From the NCBI RefSeq assembly GCF_023195895.1, contig NZ_JALPRK010000016.1:61299-125298 (forward strand): a DNA stretch of 64,000 nucleotides. Reading direction: 5' to 3'. This DNA comes from Paenibacillus mellifer. Its GTDB lineage: Bacteria; Bacillota; Bacilli; Paenibacillales; Paenibacillaceae. Under the pieces are notes generated by a model, which saw nothing but the letters and a program-made list of their open reading frames with translations, was not told where the DNA came from and made no database searches. The translations under genes were made by a program, and so were the position numbers. Numbering within the stretch: the first letter of the stretch is position 1; every line of letters begins with the position of its first letter. Positions 56,746 through 64,000 of this stretch are shown here, one piece after another.

Positions 56746-58146
56746 TTACTCGGCAGGAATGCCGGACGAAGTATTCTTGTTCAGCAAGTTCATTTGTTCA
56801 GGATAACCGTAAGTACCATGCTCGCTGATATCCAGACCCATTGTTTCTTCTTCCTCTGTGACGCGAAGCCCCGTCGTCCACTTCATGATCCCTAAGACTA
56901 AGAAAGACAGAACAAGCACGAAAGCGAAAGTCCCGATCACCCCAAGCAGCTGTACTCCCAATTGCCCGAAGCCGCCGCCATAGAACAAGCCGGCTTTACC
57001 TACGCCCGTCTTCTCAGCCAGTTCCGGTGTTGCGAACAAACCGGTGGAAATCGCGCCCCATACCCCGGCGATCCCGTGTACGGAGAAAGCATAAATCGGA
57101 TCATCCAACCCAGCGCGTTCAAACCATCTTGCCGTAAAGAATGTCAAGATCCCGGCAACCGCACCGATGATAACGGAAGCCCAAGCGTCAACGAAAGCAC
57201 AAGAACCAGTAATCGCTACGAGAGCAGCCAATACGCCATTCAGCATACTTGGAATATCCGATTTGCCCATTACAGCCCAAGAGATGAGCAGTGCCGCAAC
57301 AGCCCCGGCAGCAGCGGCCAGATTGGTTGTCATCAGGACGTAACCAAAGAATCCATCGTTCAAAGGAGTTAATGCGCTGCCCGGGTTAAAACCGAACCAG
57401 CCGATCCACAGGATAATGACGCCGAGTACCGTCAACACTTGGTTATGGCCAGGAATGTTGTTGGGCTTCCCGTCTTTATTGTATTTACCAAGACGTGGTT
57501 TAAGCAGAATGGTTGCCGCAAGAGCCGCTGTAGCACCGGTTAAGTGAACGACCGTCGAACCGGCGTAGTCTTGCATTCCCAAATTGCCGAGCCAGCCGCC
57601 GCCCCATACCCAGTGAGCAACGATCGGATAAATGATAACGATAAAGATCGTACCGAAGATGATATAGACGCTAAGCTTGGCACGTTCCGCCATCCCGCCG
57701 CAAGCGATCGCCAGCGATACGGCAGCAAACGCCATTTGGAACAGGAACATCAGATTTAACGGTACGCCGATTTCGGCGAATACGCTAAAGGAACCGATAT
57801 CCCCTTCACCGCCGAACAGGAACCCGGTCGTACCCAGGAAGCTGTTACCGTCGCCAAAGGCGAAACCAAAACCGATCAGCCACCAAGCAAGAACGGAGAT
57901 CCCTAGAGTAAGGACCGTTTTGCCGGCTACGTGCCCGGCGTTCTTCATCCGGACGGTACCTGCTTCCAGCAAAGCGAAGCCAGCTTGCATAAAGAACACC
58001 AGCATCGCTGCGACGAATACGAAAAGCGAATTCAGGCCCAACTCCAGAACCGGAGCGGTAACCTCTCCCTCCGCTGCAAATGCCGATACTGGAAAAGCAA
58101 ATGATGCGAGAAAAATGAGTCCACCATAAAGCCACTTCTTCTTCAT
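56746..58146 (-). CDS. amtB: Ammonium transporter
   Basis: A 466-residue Amt protein. A signal-peptide-like N-terminus (ALA-type FPVSAFAAEG, cut near residue 24) is followed by eleven membrane segments. FFMQAGFALLEAGTVRMKN, AHWVWGGGWLGNLG, DYAGSTVVHLTGATAALAA and the His pair region (VHGIAGVWGAISTGLFA) line the ammonium pore. The C-terminal tail is short and no glnK gene is adjacent. ATG at 58146 follows AGGGGAG. A GlnR/TnrA-type box between promoter and start implies nitrogen control. Confidence 0.94.
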   Translation of the reverse strand: MKKKWLYGGLIFLASFAFPVSAFAAEGEVTAPVLELGLNSLFVFVAAMLVFFMQAGFALLEAGTVRMKNAGHVAGKTVLTLGISVLAWWLIGFGFAFGDGNSFLGTTGFLFGGEGDIGSFSVFAEIGVPLNLMFLFQMAFAAVSLAIACGGMAERAKLSVYIIFGTIFIVIIYPIVAHWVWGGGWLGNLGMQDYAGSTVVHLTGATAALAATILLKPRLGKYNKDGKPNNIPGHNQVLTVLGVIILWIGWFGFNPGSALTPLNDGFFGYVLMTTNLAAAAGAVAALLISWAVMGKSDIPSMLNGVLAALVAITGSCAFVDAWASVIIGAVAGILTFFTARWFERAGLDDPIYAFSVHGIAGVWGAISTGLFATPELAEKTGVGKAGLFYGGGFGQLGVQLLGVIGTFAFVLVLSFLVLGIMKWTTGLRVTEEEETMGLDISEHGTYGYPEQMNLLNKNTSSGIPAE

Positions 58147-58163
58147 CTTTAACACTCCCCTAA

Positions 58164-58180
58164 TGTTAAGTTTCCTTACA
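58164..58180 (-). promoter_or_regulatory. GlnR/TnrA box in the amtB leader
   Basis: TGTTA-AGTTTCC-TTACA matches TGTNA-N7-TNACA at every fixed position. It lies just downstream of the predicted amtB transcription start (about 58194), a place where binding would repress. A second, one-mismatch site, TGTTA-AGTATCA-TGAAA, is at 58350-58366. Confidence 0.75.
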
Positions 58181-58200
58181 CAAAATGAATTGTTAAAGTG

Positions 58201-58230
58201 ATTATAAGACGAAAGAAGTAGGAATGACAA
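58201..58230 (-). promoter_or_regulatory. amtB promoter
   Basis: On the minus strand TTGTCA, an 18-bp spacer and a perfect TATAAT, about 55 bp before the amtB start codon. Confidence 0.65.
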
Positions 58231-58421
58231 TAGTTTTTTGAAAAAAAATAGATTTATTGCAAATCATATAACATAATATGTTAGGTATTGAACACATCGT
58301 CCTATAGTTACTGACAAAAATAAAGCATAACGTTTGACTGTATGCTTGTTGTTAAGTATCATGAAAATAAATAAGATAACTATAGAAGCAATCTTTTGGA
58401 TATCGCGGAAGAGGTGATGGA

Positions 58422-58862
58422 ATTGGAGTAAATAAACTGTACCGGATCGGAGAATTGGCGAAAGCCGCCGACGTCAGCGAGCGGACGATTGATTATTACA
58501 CAAAGCTCGGGCTGATCTCCCCGGAGAAGCGTACCCAGACCAACTATCGTTTATACAGTGCTGAAACCTTAACCAGGCTTGAACGTATTAATCAAATGAA
58601 ACAGGAGAAATATACGTTGGAAGAGATTCGCGAGAAGCTGGATCAATGGAATCGGGTGACTCATGAGGTACAAGTGACCGAGAAGCTGAGTTCGCTGGAG
58701 CTCCATATGCAGCAGCTGGAACGTGAGGTCAAGGAGCTGGAACCGCTCATTTCCAGCTTACAGCCGAATCAGGCCAAACGCGCATTCGCGAATTTGTTGC
58801 CGCAAAGCTTAGCGTGTATGGAAGCGATCCGGCTGTTAATGAACCACGGGCCTTTTTCTTAA
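58422..58862 (+). CDS. MerR family regulator, apparent ATT start
   Basis: A 146-residue regulator divergent from amtB. The N-terminal winged helix reads NKLYRIGELAKAADVSERTI, with DYYTKLGLISP next, the full MerR DNA-binding signature, followed by a long coiled coil (QVTEKLSSLELHMQQLEREVKEL). No ATG, GTG or TTG exists between the upstream stop (58383) and a TTG at 58455, and starting at that TTG would remove the first strand and helix (YRIGE). ATT at 58422 has GAGGTGAT with 7 bases from GAGG, so it is the best start. It is unlike GlnR/TnrA beyond the shared fold. Confidence 0.75.
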   Translation: MGVNKLYRIGELAKAADVSERTIDYYTKLGLISPEKRTQTNYRLYSAETLTRLERINQMKQEKYTLEEIREKLDQWNRVTHEVQVTEKLSSLELHMQQLEREVKELEPLISSLQPNQAKRAFANLLPQSLACMEAIRLLMNHGPFS

Positions 58863-58925
58863 CCTATATTTCTAATCAACCTCTGTTTGCATCCTTGACA
58901 ACTAAATCATATGGAGGAATGATTC

Positions 58926-59606
58926 ATGTATTCAGACGTGATGCTCATCCCGATTCTGATCGCTTTCGGGTTGTCCCTGTGGGCGCAGTTTCGGGTCAAA
59001 GGCACTTTTAACAAATGGGCGAAGGTATCAAACCTATATGGTTTGACCGGCCACGATGCCGCAAGACGCATGCTTGACGCCAACGGCCTCTATGATGTCC
59101 CGATCGAGCCGGTACGCGGAGCCCTGACCGACCACTACGATCCGATTCACCGTGTGGTCCGGTTGTCAGAGCCGGTATACTACGAGAGTTCCATTTCCGC
59201 AGTCGCCGTCGCTTGTCACGAAGTCGGACACGCAATTCAGCACAAGCAGAAATACCCGATGCTCGTGTTGCGTCATCGGATGTTCCCGCTGGTGAATTTT
59301 GCATCCGGGGTTGCCCCTTTCCTGCTGTTAGCCGGTTTTCTCTTCGGTGCGCTGAACTTGATTGGGCTCGGAATTATCTTCTTCTCCGCCGCCGTCTTGT
59401 TCCAGATCGTCACTCTGCCGGTCGAATTTAACGCCAGCAGCCGAGCTCGTAAGGTGATGCTTGAACAGGGATTTATCTCGCCCAACGAATCACGCGGGGT
59501 CGGCAAAGTGTTAAACGCCGCGGCTCTAACTTATGTGGCTGCCGCTTTGATCTCCATTTTGGAGTTGCTTCGCTACATTCTGATTTTCACGAGCAACCGC
59601 GAATAA
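58926..59606 (+). CDS. Neutral zinc metallopeptidase, YugP family
   Basis: A 226-residue membrane metallopeptidase. The zinc motif VACHEVGHAIQH lies near residue 97 (HExxH). Membrane segments are at about 3-20, 125-150, 155-175 and 200-220. The substrate is unknown. GGAGGA lies 7 bases before the ATG. It could be cotranscribed with the MerR gene 63 bases upstream; a strong terminator follows. Confidence 0.9.
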   Translation: MYSDVMLIPILIAFGLSLWAQFRVKGTFNKWAKVSNLYGLTGHDAARRMLDANGLYDVPIEPVRGALTDHYDPIHRVVRLSEPVYYESSISAVAVACHEVGHAIQHKQKYPMLVLRHRMFPLVNFASGVAPFLLLAGFLFGALNLIGLGIIFFSAAVLFQIVTLPVEFNASSRARKVMLEQGFISPNESRGVGKVLNAAALTYVAAALISILELLRYILIFTSNRE

Positions 59607-59622
59607 ATCGTACAACATAATA

Positions 59623-59673
59623 AAGGCTGCACGATTTCCGAGCCCTTCCGGCTAGGAATCGTGCAGCCTTTTT
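59623..59673. terminator. Bidirectional terminator between yugP-like and LysR genes
   Basis: AAGGCTGCACGATTTCC pairs with GGAATCGTGCAGCCTT over about 15 bp, then TTTTT; A residues on the other side allow use in both directions. Confidence 0.85.
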
Positions 59674-59714
59674 GTTATCCTTTCATCCAGCAAACGTTTA
59701 CATAACTGTTCATT

Positions 59715-60626
59715 TCACTGACTGGGCGGCGTATCAACCTGAAGTCCAAAGTATTCCAGCAGGAACATCCGGAACGATTGCGCCACAAGCGGCAGCTTCT
59801 CGTCGGCGCGATGGATTAATCCGATCGTACGCGTCACCTTCGGCTCAGATATCCTCACTCGAATCGGCTGGAGCGTAAAGCTTTGAAACAGTGCCATCTC
59901 CGGCAGCAGGCTGACGCCCATACCGGCCGCAACCAATCCTCGTATCGTATCGGTTTCTTCGCCTTCGAAAGCGATTTTCGGCGTAAACCCGGCCTCCAGG
60001 CAGGCATGCCAAACAATCGGTCGCAGTGAATACCCTTTGCTGAACAATATAAACTTCTCATCCTTGAGTTGACTTAGCTTGATGCTTTGCTCACCGGCCA
60101 AAGGATGCCCCGGCGGCAGAATGCCCACCAAATCTTCGGTCAAGACCACATTACCTGTAACTTGATCATGATTCTCCGGAAACGGAGAGATAAACGCCAA
60201 ATCAATTTCCCCGGATACGACATCGCGAATTAATGTAGGATAAGTGCCTTGTCTAAAACGAAACTTCACATTCGGGTACAGCTTGCGGAATTCCGCCACG
60301 ACGCTAGGAATCATATGAATGCCCAGACTGTTCGGGAACCCTAACCGGATTTCCCCCTGCTCCGGATCGAGAAATTCGTGCACCTCGCTCACGGCCCGGT
60401 CGAGATCCTTAAGAATCATCTCCACTCGGCTGCAGAACAGCTGCCCAACAGCGGTGAGATGGAGATTCCTGCCCTTCTGCATAAACAAATTAACGCCAAG
60501 CTCCTGCTCGAGCTGGTGAATTTGCCGGCTTACCGCCGACTGAGCGACATGCAGCTCCTCGGCAGCCTGAGTCACGTGCTCTTTTTTCGCCACTTTCACA
60601 AAATATTGCAGTTGTCTTAATTCCAC
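59715..60626 (-). CDS. LysR family transcriptional regulator
   Basis: A 303-residue regulator. The N-terminal winged helix ELRQLQYFVKVAKKEHVTQA and QSAVSRQIHQLEQELG are typical; the C-terminal part (about 90-295) is a periplasmic-binding-protein-like effector domain. GTG at 60626 follows GGAG by 11 bases and gives the usual family start; the ATG frame to 60650 adds eight residues without a site. The target is unknown, since the rhomboid gene next door reads the same way upstream. Confidence 0.9.
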   Translation of the reverse strand: MELRQLQYFVKVAKKEHVTQAAEELHVAQSAVSRQIHQLEQELGVNLFMQKGRNLHLTAVGQLFCSRVEMILKDLDRAVSEVHEFLDPEQGEIRLGFPNSLGIHMIPSVVAEFRKLYPNVKFRFRQGTYPTLIRDVVSGEIDLAFISPFPENHDQVTGNVVLTEDLVGILPPGHPLAGEQSIKLSQLKDEKFILFSKGYSLRPIVWHACLEAGFTPKIAFEGEETDTIRGLVAAGMGVSLLPEMALFQSFTLQPIRVRISEPKVTRTIGLIHRADEKLPLVAQSFRMFLLEYFGLQVDTPPSQ

Positions 60627-60698
60627 GAATCTGATCGCTCCATTTCGCATGTGCTCCGAACCATTCTAAATTTAATGTACCATTTACACTCCTTAGGT

Positions 60699-61313
60699 TC
60701 AACGCCGTTTTAACAATCGGATAATCAACCCATAGATAAAGAACCCTCCGACGAGTCCGCCGAGATGAGCCGCCAGATTGATCTTTGGAACCAATACCGA
60801 ATAGATTACCCCGATAATTAATAGGCTGTACAGCGTTTTTCGCGAGCTCTCATCCATCAGATGACGCTGCAGTAGGGCAATATAGAGAAAAGCACCATAC
60901 ACGCCGTAGACAGCGCCTGACGCCCCAACGGAGATATGAATATCCGTACCGACCGGGTGGAGTCCCATGCTGATCAGGTTCCCAACCAAGCCGCTGCCCA
61001 AGTAGAGAAGGGCGTAACGCCACCAACCCAGCAAACGCTCCAGCGGCGGCGCAAATACCAGGATCGCAAAGGAGTTCGAAAACAGGTGGTCGAACCCCCG
61101 GTGCAGGAACATGGAAGTAAACAACCGCCAGCCCTGGCCGGCCAACTCGGGAATATTGGTCAGCGCACCATACTTAAGCAGCGCATTAGGATTCGTGGAA
61201 CCCCCGTTCATTGCAAGTACGATAAACATGATGATATTGGCAGCCAAAAGCAAGCAGGTCACGGGATAATACCGCAGGTAACTTCTCCAGCTTTCGTATC
61301 TTAAGAAGATCAT
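60699..61313 (-). CDS. Rhomboid family intramembrane serine protease
   Basis: A 204-residue membrane protein with six segments. The catalytic Ser is in VGASGAVYGVYGA, the catalytic His in AAHLGGLVGG, and HRGFDHLFSNSF supplies the conserved HxxxN. It cleaves transmembrane substrates within the bilayer. Length and layout agree with YdcA-type small rhomboids. AAGGAGG lies 6 bases before the ATG. Confidence 0.92.
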   Translation of the reverse strand: MIFLRYESWRSYLRYYPVTCLLLAANIIMFIVLAMNGGSTNPNALLKYGALTNIPELAGQGWRLFTSMFLHRGFDHLFSNSFAILVFAPPLERLLGWWRYALLYLGSGLVGNLISMGLHPVGTDIHISVGASGAVYGVYGAFLYIALLQRHLMDESSRKTLYSLLIIGVIYSVLVPKINLAAHLGGLVGGFFIYGLIIRLLKRR

Positions 61314-61419
61314 CGGAATCCTCCTTACCTATGTTTTTCCTAATGTTGGACATTTTCTTTTCAAAACGATTATAATTAAATTTGATTGAATAAATCCATC
61401 TGTCTAGGAGGAAATGAAC

Positions 61420-61941
61420 ATGGCCCAAGAACGCGCAAATGTAGCTACTTTTAAAGGCAATCCGATCACGCTGATCGGCCCGGAACTCAACGTCGGCGAC
61501 ACGGCTCCGGATTTCCGCTTGAATAAAAACCTGCTTGAAGAAGCCACGCTGCAGGACTACGCCGGCAAAATCAAGCTGATCAGTGTGGTTCCTTCGCTCG
61601 ATACGGGCGTCTGCGACGCGCAAACGCGCCGATTTAATCAGGAAGCCGCCGGCCTTGGCGAAGACGTGGTTATTCTGACCGTCAGCGCCGATCTTCCATT
61701 TGCCCAAGCCCGCTGGTGCGGTGCCGCCGGCGTTGATCGGGTAGTCACCTTGTCCGATTACAAAGACAACTCCTTCGGCAAAGCCTATGGCGTGCTGATC
61801 AAAGAGTTCGCGCTCGACATGCGTGCCGTGTTTGTACTGGATAAAGACAACAAAATTCAATACGTGGAAGTATTGAAGGAAATGACCGAGCATCCGGATT
61901 ACGAAAAACCGGTGGCTGCCGTTAAAGCGCTGCTCTCTTAA
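61420..61941 (+). CDS. tpx: Thiol peroxidase
   Basis: A 173-residue atypical 2-Cys peroxiredoxin. The peroxidatic Cys is in [15 protein letters not shown] and the resolving Cys in [12 protein letters not shown]; both are present with the family spacing. It reduces hydrogen and alkyl peroxides using thioredoxin. ATG at 61420 follows AGGAGG by 8 bases; the ATG at 61414 is too close. Confidence 0.95.
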   Translation: MAQERANVATFKGNPITLIGPELNVGDTAPDFRLNKNLLEEATLQDYAGKIKLISVVPSLDTGVCDAQTRRFNQEAAGLGEDVVILTVSADLPFAQARWCGAAGVDRVVTLSDYKDNSFGKAYGVLIKEFALDMRAVFVLDKDNKIQYVEVLKEMTEHPDYEKPVAAVKALLS

Positions 61942-61957
61942 TACCGGAACCTAAACG

Positions 61958-61999
61958 AAAAGCGAGTAGGAGAGGTTTCTCCCTGCTCGCTTTTTTTTT
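61958..61999. terminator. Terminator after tpx, usable in both directions
   Basis: AAAGCGAG-TAGGAGA pairs with TCTCCCT-GCTCGCTTT, followed by nine T. Confidence 0.88.
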
Positions 62000-62016
62000 G
62001 CGTTGTTTAACGAATT

Positions 62017-62415
62017 TTACAAGTTCGAGGACACTTTATGGGCTGCCAGCTTCTTGTCCAACACCGAGAAGAGCTGGAGGATGTTACGATAATTCGCGCC
62101 CAGGTCTCCCATCGATCCACGCGTCGCGGAATAAATATCAACCGCGCTGCGCACCGGACCAGTGGATACGATGGAGACGGTGATATCCATCACGCGCCCA
62201 AGGCTGGTCCGTTTCTCCAACGTAATCTCACCAACGGACTGCACCTCATGCAGGACTTTATAGCCGGGGATTTTTTTCAAGGTCGAGGAGACTTCCTCCC
62301 AGCATTTCTCTTTGGACAATGAATAATACCTGGTTTTGAGTTCGGGCACCTTCGCACGGTCGCTGGTTCCTTCCTGGCTGCGGAAAATGCCGGTAAGCGT
62401 TCTCTTGAATGACAA
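62017..62415 (-). CDS. DUF1499-like protein
   Basis: A 132-residue soluble protein. The C-terminal pattern AVDIYSATRGSMGDLGANYRNI resembles the DUF1499 ending; the rest is a helix-strand mixture (SLSKEKCWEEVSSTLKKIPG). Function unknown. The start is TTG at 62415, because AAGGAGG lies 8 bases before it, while the ATG at 62448 has no site and would place that AAGGAGG inside the gene. Confidence 0.65.
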   Translation of the reverse strand: MSFKRTLTGIFRSQEGTSDRAKVPELKTRYYSLSKEKCWEEVSSTLKKIPGYKVLHEVQSVGEITLEKRTSLGRVMDITVSIVSTGPVRSAVDIYSATRGSMGDLGANYRNILQLFSVLDKKLAAHKVSSNL

Positions 62416-62533
62416 CTGTTCTTCCTCCTTCACGTTCCTGGCCCCCATGTTACATAGGGATACTTTTTCTTAATTATTAGTTTAACATTCTTAGATGACA
62501 AACAAAAGCGAGCATGAGCATTTCGGCGCAAAC

Positions 62534-62580
62534 AAAAAAAGCACCTTGTCCCTTTTCTTCATGAAAAGAGGACAAGGTGC
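62534..62580 (-). terminator. Terminator of the 6S RNA gene
   Basis: GCACCTTGTCC and GGACAAGGTGC pair perfectly, CTTTTC/GAAAAG extends the stem, and a run of seven T follows on the minus strand. Confidence 0.85.
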
Positions 62581-62599
62581 CGCTCACATACTACATCAT

Positions 62600-62785
62600 A
62601 GACCCGCCTATGCCGTCCGATTACATTATCTCGAACCTGCACCCGCAGGTGGGTGACCGCAGCGACGTTTTTGAAGTCCCCACATCCAATGGATAGGGCC
62701 TTTCAGCCATGGCGCAATTTAGGTCTCCCGAGATAACCGTCATTGGTTCAAAATAACTGAAACCGAAACGTACATCGCAGGACGT
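62600..62785 (-). ncRNA. ssrS: 6S RNA
   Basis: About 186 nt. The ends pair as in 6S RNA: CCTGC-GATGT at the 5' end with GCATAGGCGGG at the 3' end. Between them lie two long arms around an open central region, including CCACCTGC/GCAGG and the GGGGACTTC stretch, so the molecule resembles an open promoter complex. 6S RNA binds sigma-A polymerase and slows housekeeping transcription in stationary phase. A strong promoter and a terminator, with no start codon context, bound it. The assignment rests on structure and end motifs, not on a covariance model. Confidence 0.75.
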
Positions 62786-62791
62786 AAACCC

Positions 62792-62820
62792 ATTATACGG
62801 CTTCGTTAAGCAAATGTAAA
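62792..62820 (-). promoter_or_regulatory. Promoter of the 6S RNA gene
   Basis: On the minus strand TTTACA, a 17-bp spacer and a perfect TATAAT; the start would be the A at about 62785. Confidence 0.8.
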
Positions 62821-62862
62821 CTCACTGGGCAAGGAAGATGATGGGAAGGTCAGGTCGAAAAA

Positions 62863-63669
62863 TCAATCCTTTTCCTTCTCCTCACTCGTTGGCAGATCCA
62901 AGGCCAAATCCTCGTCGTCTTGCGCGGAACTGCTGACATTCGACGTATCATCGGACTGGCGCATCCGCTCCACCTTCTCCTGAATCTTGTTGTAAGCAAT
63001 ATAGAAGTTGTAGAACGCAACGAAAGCGGTCAAGCTGCCGAAGCCGAAGAAAATCAGCCAGCCAAAGCGCAAGGTCAGAAATCCTAGGACACCGGCGCAA
63101 ATCAGCGTGGACAAGGTCCGGAACGGCCGAAGAATCGTGAACAGGATCGCGTTCTTGATTAATTGAATTGCGCCCAGATGGTAATGGGATACCAGTGAGA
63201 AGAAGTTAAACAACGACAGGAACAAGATCAGCAGGAAGAACAACATCACCATGCCGATCATCTGCAGATTGTTCATCTGGTTCATGTAGACTTCATAATC
63301 CACGTACATAACCGCAAACAAGAGCGTATAGAAAATGCCGCCGATCATGCTTTGCTTGTAGTTTTCTTTATACCCTTTGAAATACACCTTAATAATACTC
63401 AAGTCGCTTTCGCCCATCACCCATTTCCGAGTCACGGAAAATAAAGCGGAGGTTGCTGGAAACAGTGTAAACGGTGCCAAAATGCCCATAACCCAAATCG
63501 TTAAGGTCTCCGGTTGAGGAGTCGGCGACTGCAGCACCAGTAACAGCTTCATTGCAAGTACGATCATAAACGGTGATGAGCACAGCAGCCATAACAGGTT
63601 GCTGCCGGCAATCCGCATAATCCATTCGGTGATTCTATAAAATCCGCCCATAAAACCTTTGTATTCCAA
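62863..63669 (-). CDS. YesL family membrane protein (DUF624)
   Basis: A 268-residue protein with about six membrane segments and an acidic C-terminal tail (SSAQDDEDLALDLPTSEEKEKD region). YRITEWIMRIAGSNLLWLLCS is the family start. YesL-type genes usually sit in sugar importer operons; here it is separate. The start is TTG at 63669, with AGGAG 8 bases before it; the longer frame starts at a TTG without a site. Confidence 0.82.
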   Translation of the reverse strand: MEYKGFMGGFYRITEWIMRIAGSNLLWLLCSSPFMIVLAMKLLLVLQSPTPQPETLTIWVMGILAPFTLFPATSALFSVTRKWVMGESDLSIIKVYFKGYKENYKQSMIGGIFYTLLFAVMYVDYEVYMNQMNNLQMIGMVMLFFLLILFLSLFNFFSLVSHYHLGAIQLIKNAILFTILRPFRTLSTLICAGVLGFLTLRFGWLIFFGFGSLTAFVAFYNFYIAYNKIQEKVERMRQSDDTSNVSSSAQDDEDLALDLPTSEEKEKD

Positions 63670-63803
63670 GTAAAGATCTCCTCTCAAGCATTGTATAGTG
63701 CAATAACTCTGCCTATATTAACTATACATGATTCGTCCAACTCGTTCCAGCGCCTAATTTGCTTCGCCATAGGTAAGTGTCTAATCTTAGAGGGCTTCTG
63801 TGC

Positions 63804-63812
63804 CATAGTATA
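63804..63812 (+). promoter_or_regulatory. Sporulation-type -10 (CATAGTATA) before the second YjcZ-type gene
   Basis: CATAGTATA fits CATANNNTA, 47 bp before the start codon, as at the first microprotein gene. Confidence 0.35.
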
Positions 63813-63859
63813 TACCGTAACTTCAAAACATCACCATCATCATCAAAGGAGGTTATCAC

Positions 63860-63961
63860 ATGTCCGGTGTTGGATATGGCGGAGGTTTCTGGACCTCTAC
63901 GGGTACAATTCTGGTATTGTTCATTCTGCTCGTTATCGTGAGCCGTACGATCCTTCTGTAA
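63860..63961 (+). CDS. YjcZ family microprotein, 33 residues
   Basis: MSGVGYGGGFWTSTG is followed by a single hydrophobic helix TILVLFILLVIVSRTILL. AAAGGAGGTT lies 6 bases before the ATG. It is the better match of the two to YjcZ/SscA-type spore proteins, because it has the YGGGF head. The hydrophobic part is almost identical to that of the 31-residue protein at 38661. Confidence 0.88.
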   Translation: MSGVGYGGGFWTSTGTILVLFILLVIVSRTILL

Positions 63962-63978
63962 TGAAGAACAAAAACGAA

Positions 63979-64000
63979 GAAGACGGAGATCTCTCCGTCT
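63979..64000 (+). terminator. Probable terminator after the second YjcZ-type gene, cut by the window end
   Basis: AGACGGAGA and TCTCCGTCT form a 9-bp stem that reaches the last base of the window; the T-run is not visible. Confidence 0.6.

Overview
The window looks like a chromosomal stretch of a spore-forming Bacillota of the Paenibacillus type. The support is indirect but consistent: YesM/YesN-type two-component systems beside carbohydrate ABC importers, LplB/YtcP-type permeases, a YesS-like membrane AraC regulator, YhaO/YhaN, YugP, YkvI, YesL, a small alarmone synthetase, YjcZ-type microproteins, Shine-Dalgarno sites with an AGGAGG core before almost every gene, and intergenic TAACGGAAC-type repeats. 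No phage, insertion sequence with a transposase, CRISPR array or toxin cluster was seen. Most of it is an ordinary mixture of housekeeping genes and plant-polysaccharide catabolism.

1-12 kb: the end of a ROK gene and its terminator, a radical SAM sulfatase-maturase-like gene with a C-terminal SEC-C motif, then an alpha-galactoside locus. An AraC regulator is divergent from a GH4 (MelA-type) gene, with a perfect 13-bp direct repeat between them. On the other strand lie a YesN response regulator, a YesM kinase, a binding lipoprotein and two permeases. 10.9-14.3 kb: acetyltransferase, adenosine-deaminase-like enzyme, small membrane protein, class 3 lipase and a broken LytTR-type receiver gene.

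14.4-26.9 kb: a pectin/rhamnogalacturonan-type utilisation locus bracketed by two identical tRNA-Leu(CAG) genes. It holds two paralogous binding lipoproteins, two permeases, GH105, GH28 and GH5 enzymes, all on the minus strand, with a divergent YesS-like regulator. Neither sugar importer has its own ATPase gene, so a shared MsmX-type ATPase elsewhere is likely.

27-37 kb: small conserved genes, xpt, a repeat island with two tandem copies of a 165-bp MITE-like element (a third copy lies at 20.8 kb), ykvI, yhaN-yhaO and a glycosyltransferase. 37-47.5 kb: two RsmF-type methyltransferase paralogues, an ArsR-DUF2087/MFS pair sharing an operator-like sequence, a HAD phosphatase, a hairpin-rich non-coding tandem repeat, an RsuA-type pseudouridine synthase, small alarmone synthetase plus DUF309, and pyrD.

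47.5-64 kb: L,D-transpeptidase, BI-1 family protein, ferredoxin, DNA polymerase IV, citramalate synthase, TlpA-like thioredoxin, JAMM protease, an amtB-DUF294-DEDDh exonuclease operon with a GlnR/TnrA-type box, a MerR regulator apparently starting at ATT, YugP, LysR, rhomboid, thiol peroxidase, a DUF1499-like protein, a 6S RNA gene with promoter and terminator, YesL and a second YjcZ-type microprotein.

The items I consider least ordinary are the MITE-like family with compensatory stem changes, the 91-bp hairpin tandem array, the ATT-start MerR gene, the amtB-DUF294-exonuclease operon and the shared ArsR/MFS operator. No clearly new multi-gene system was found.
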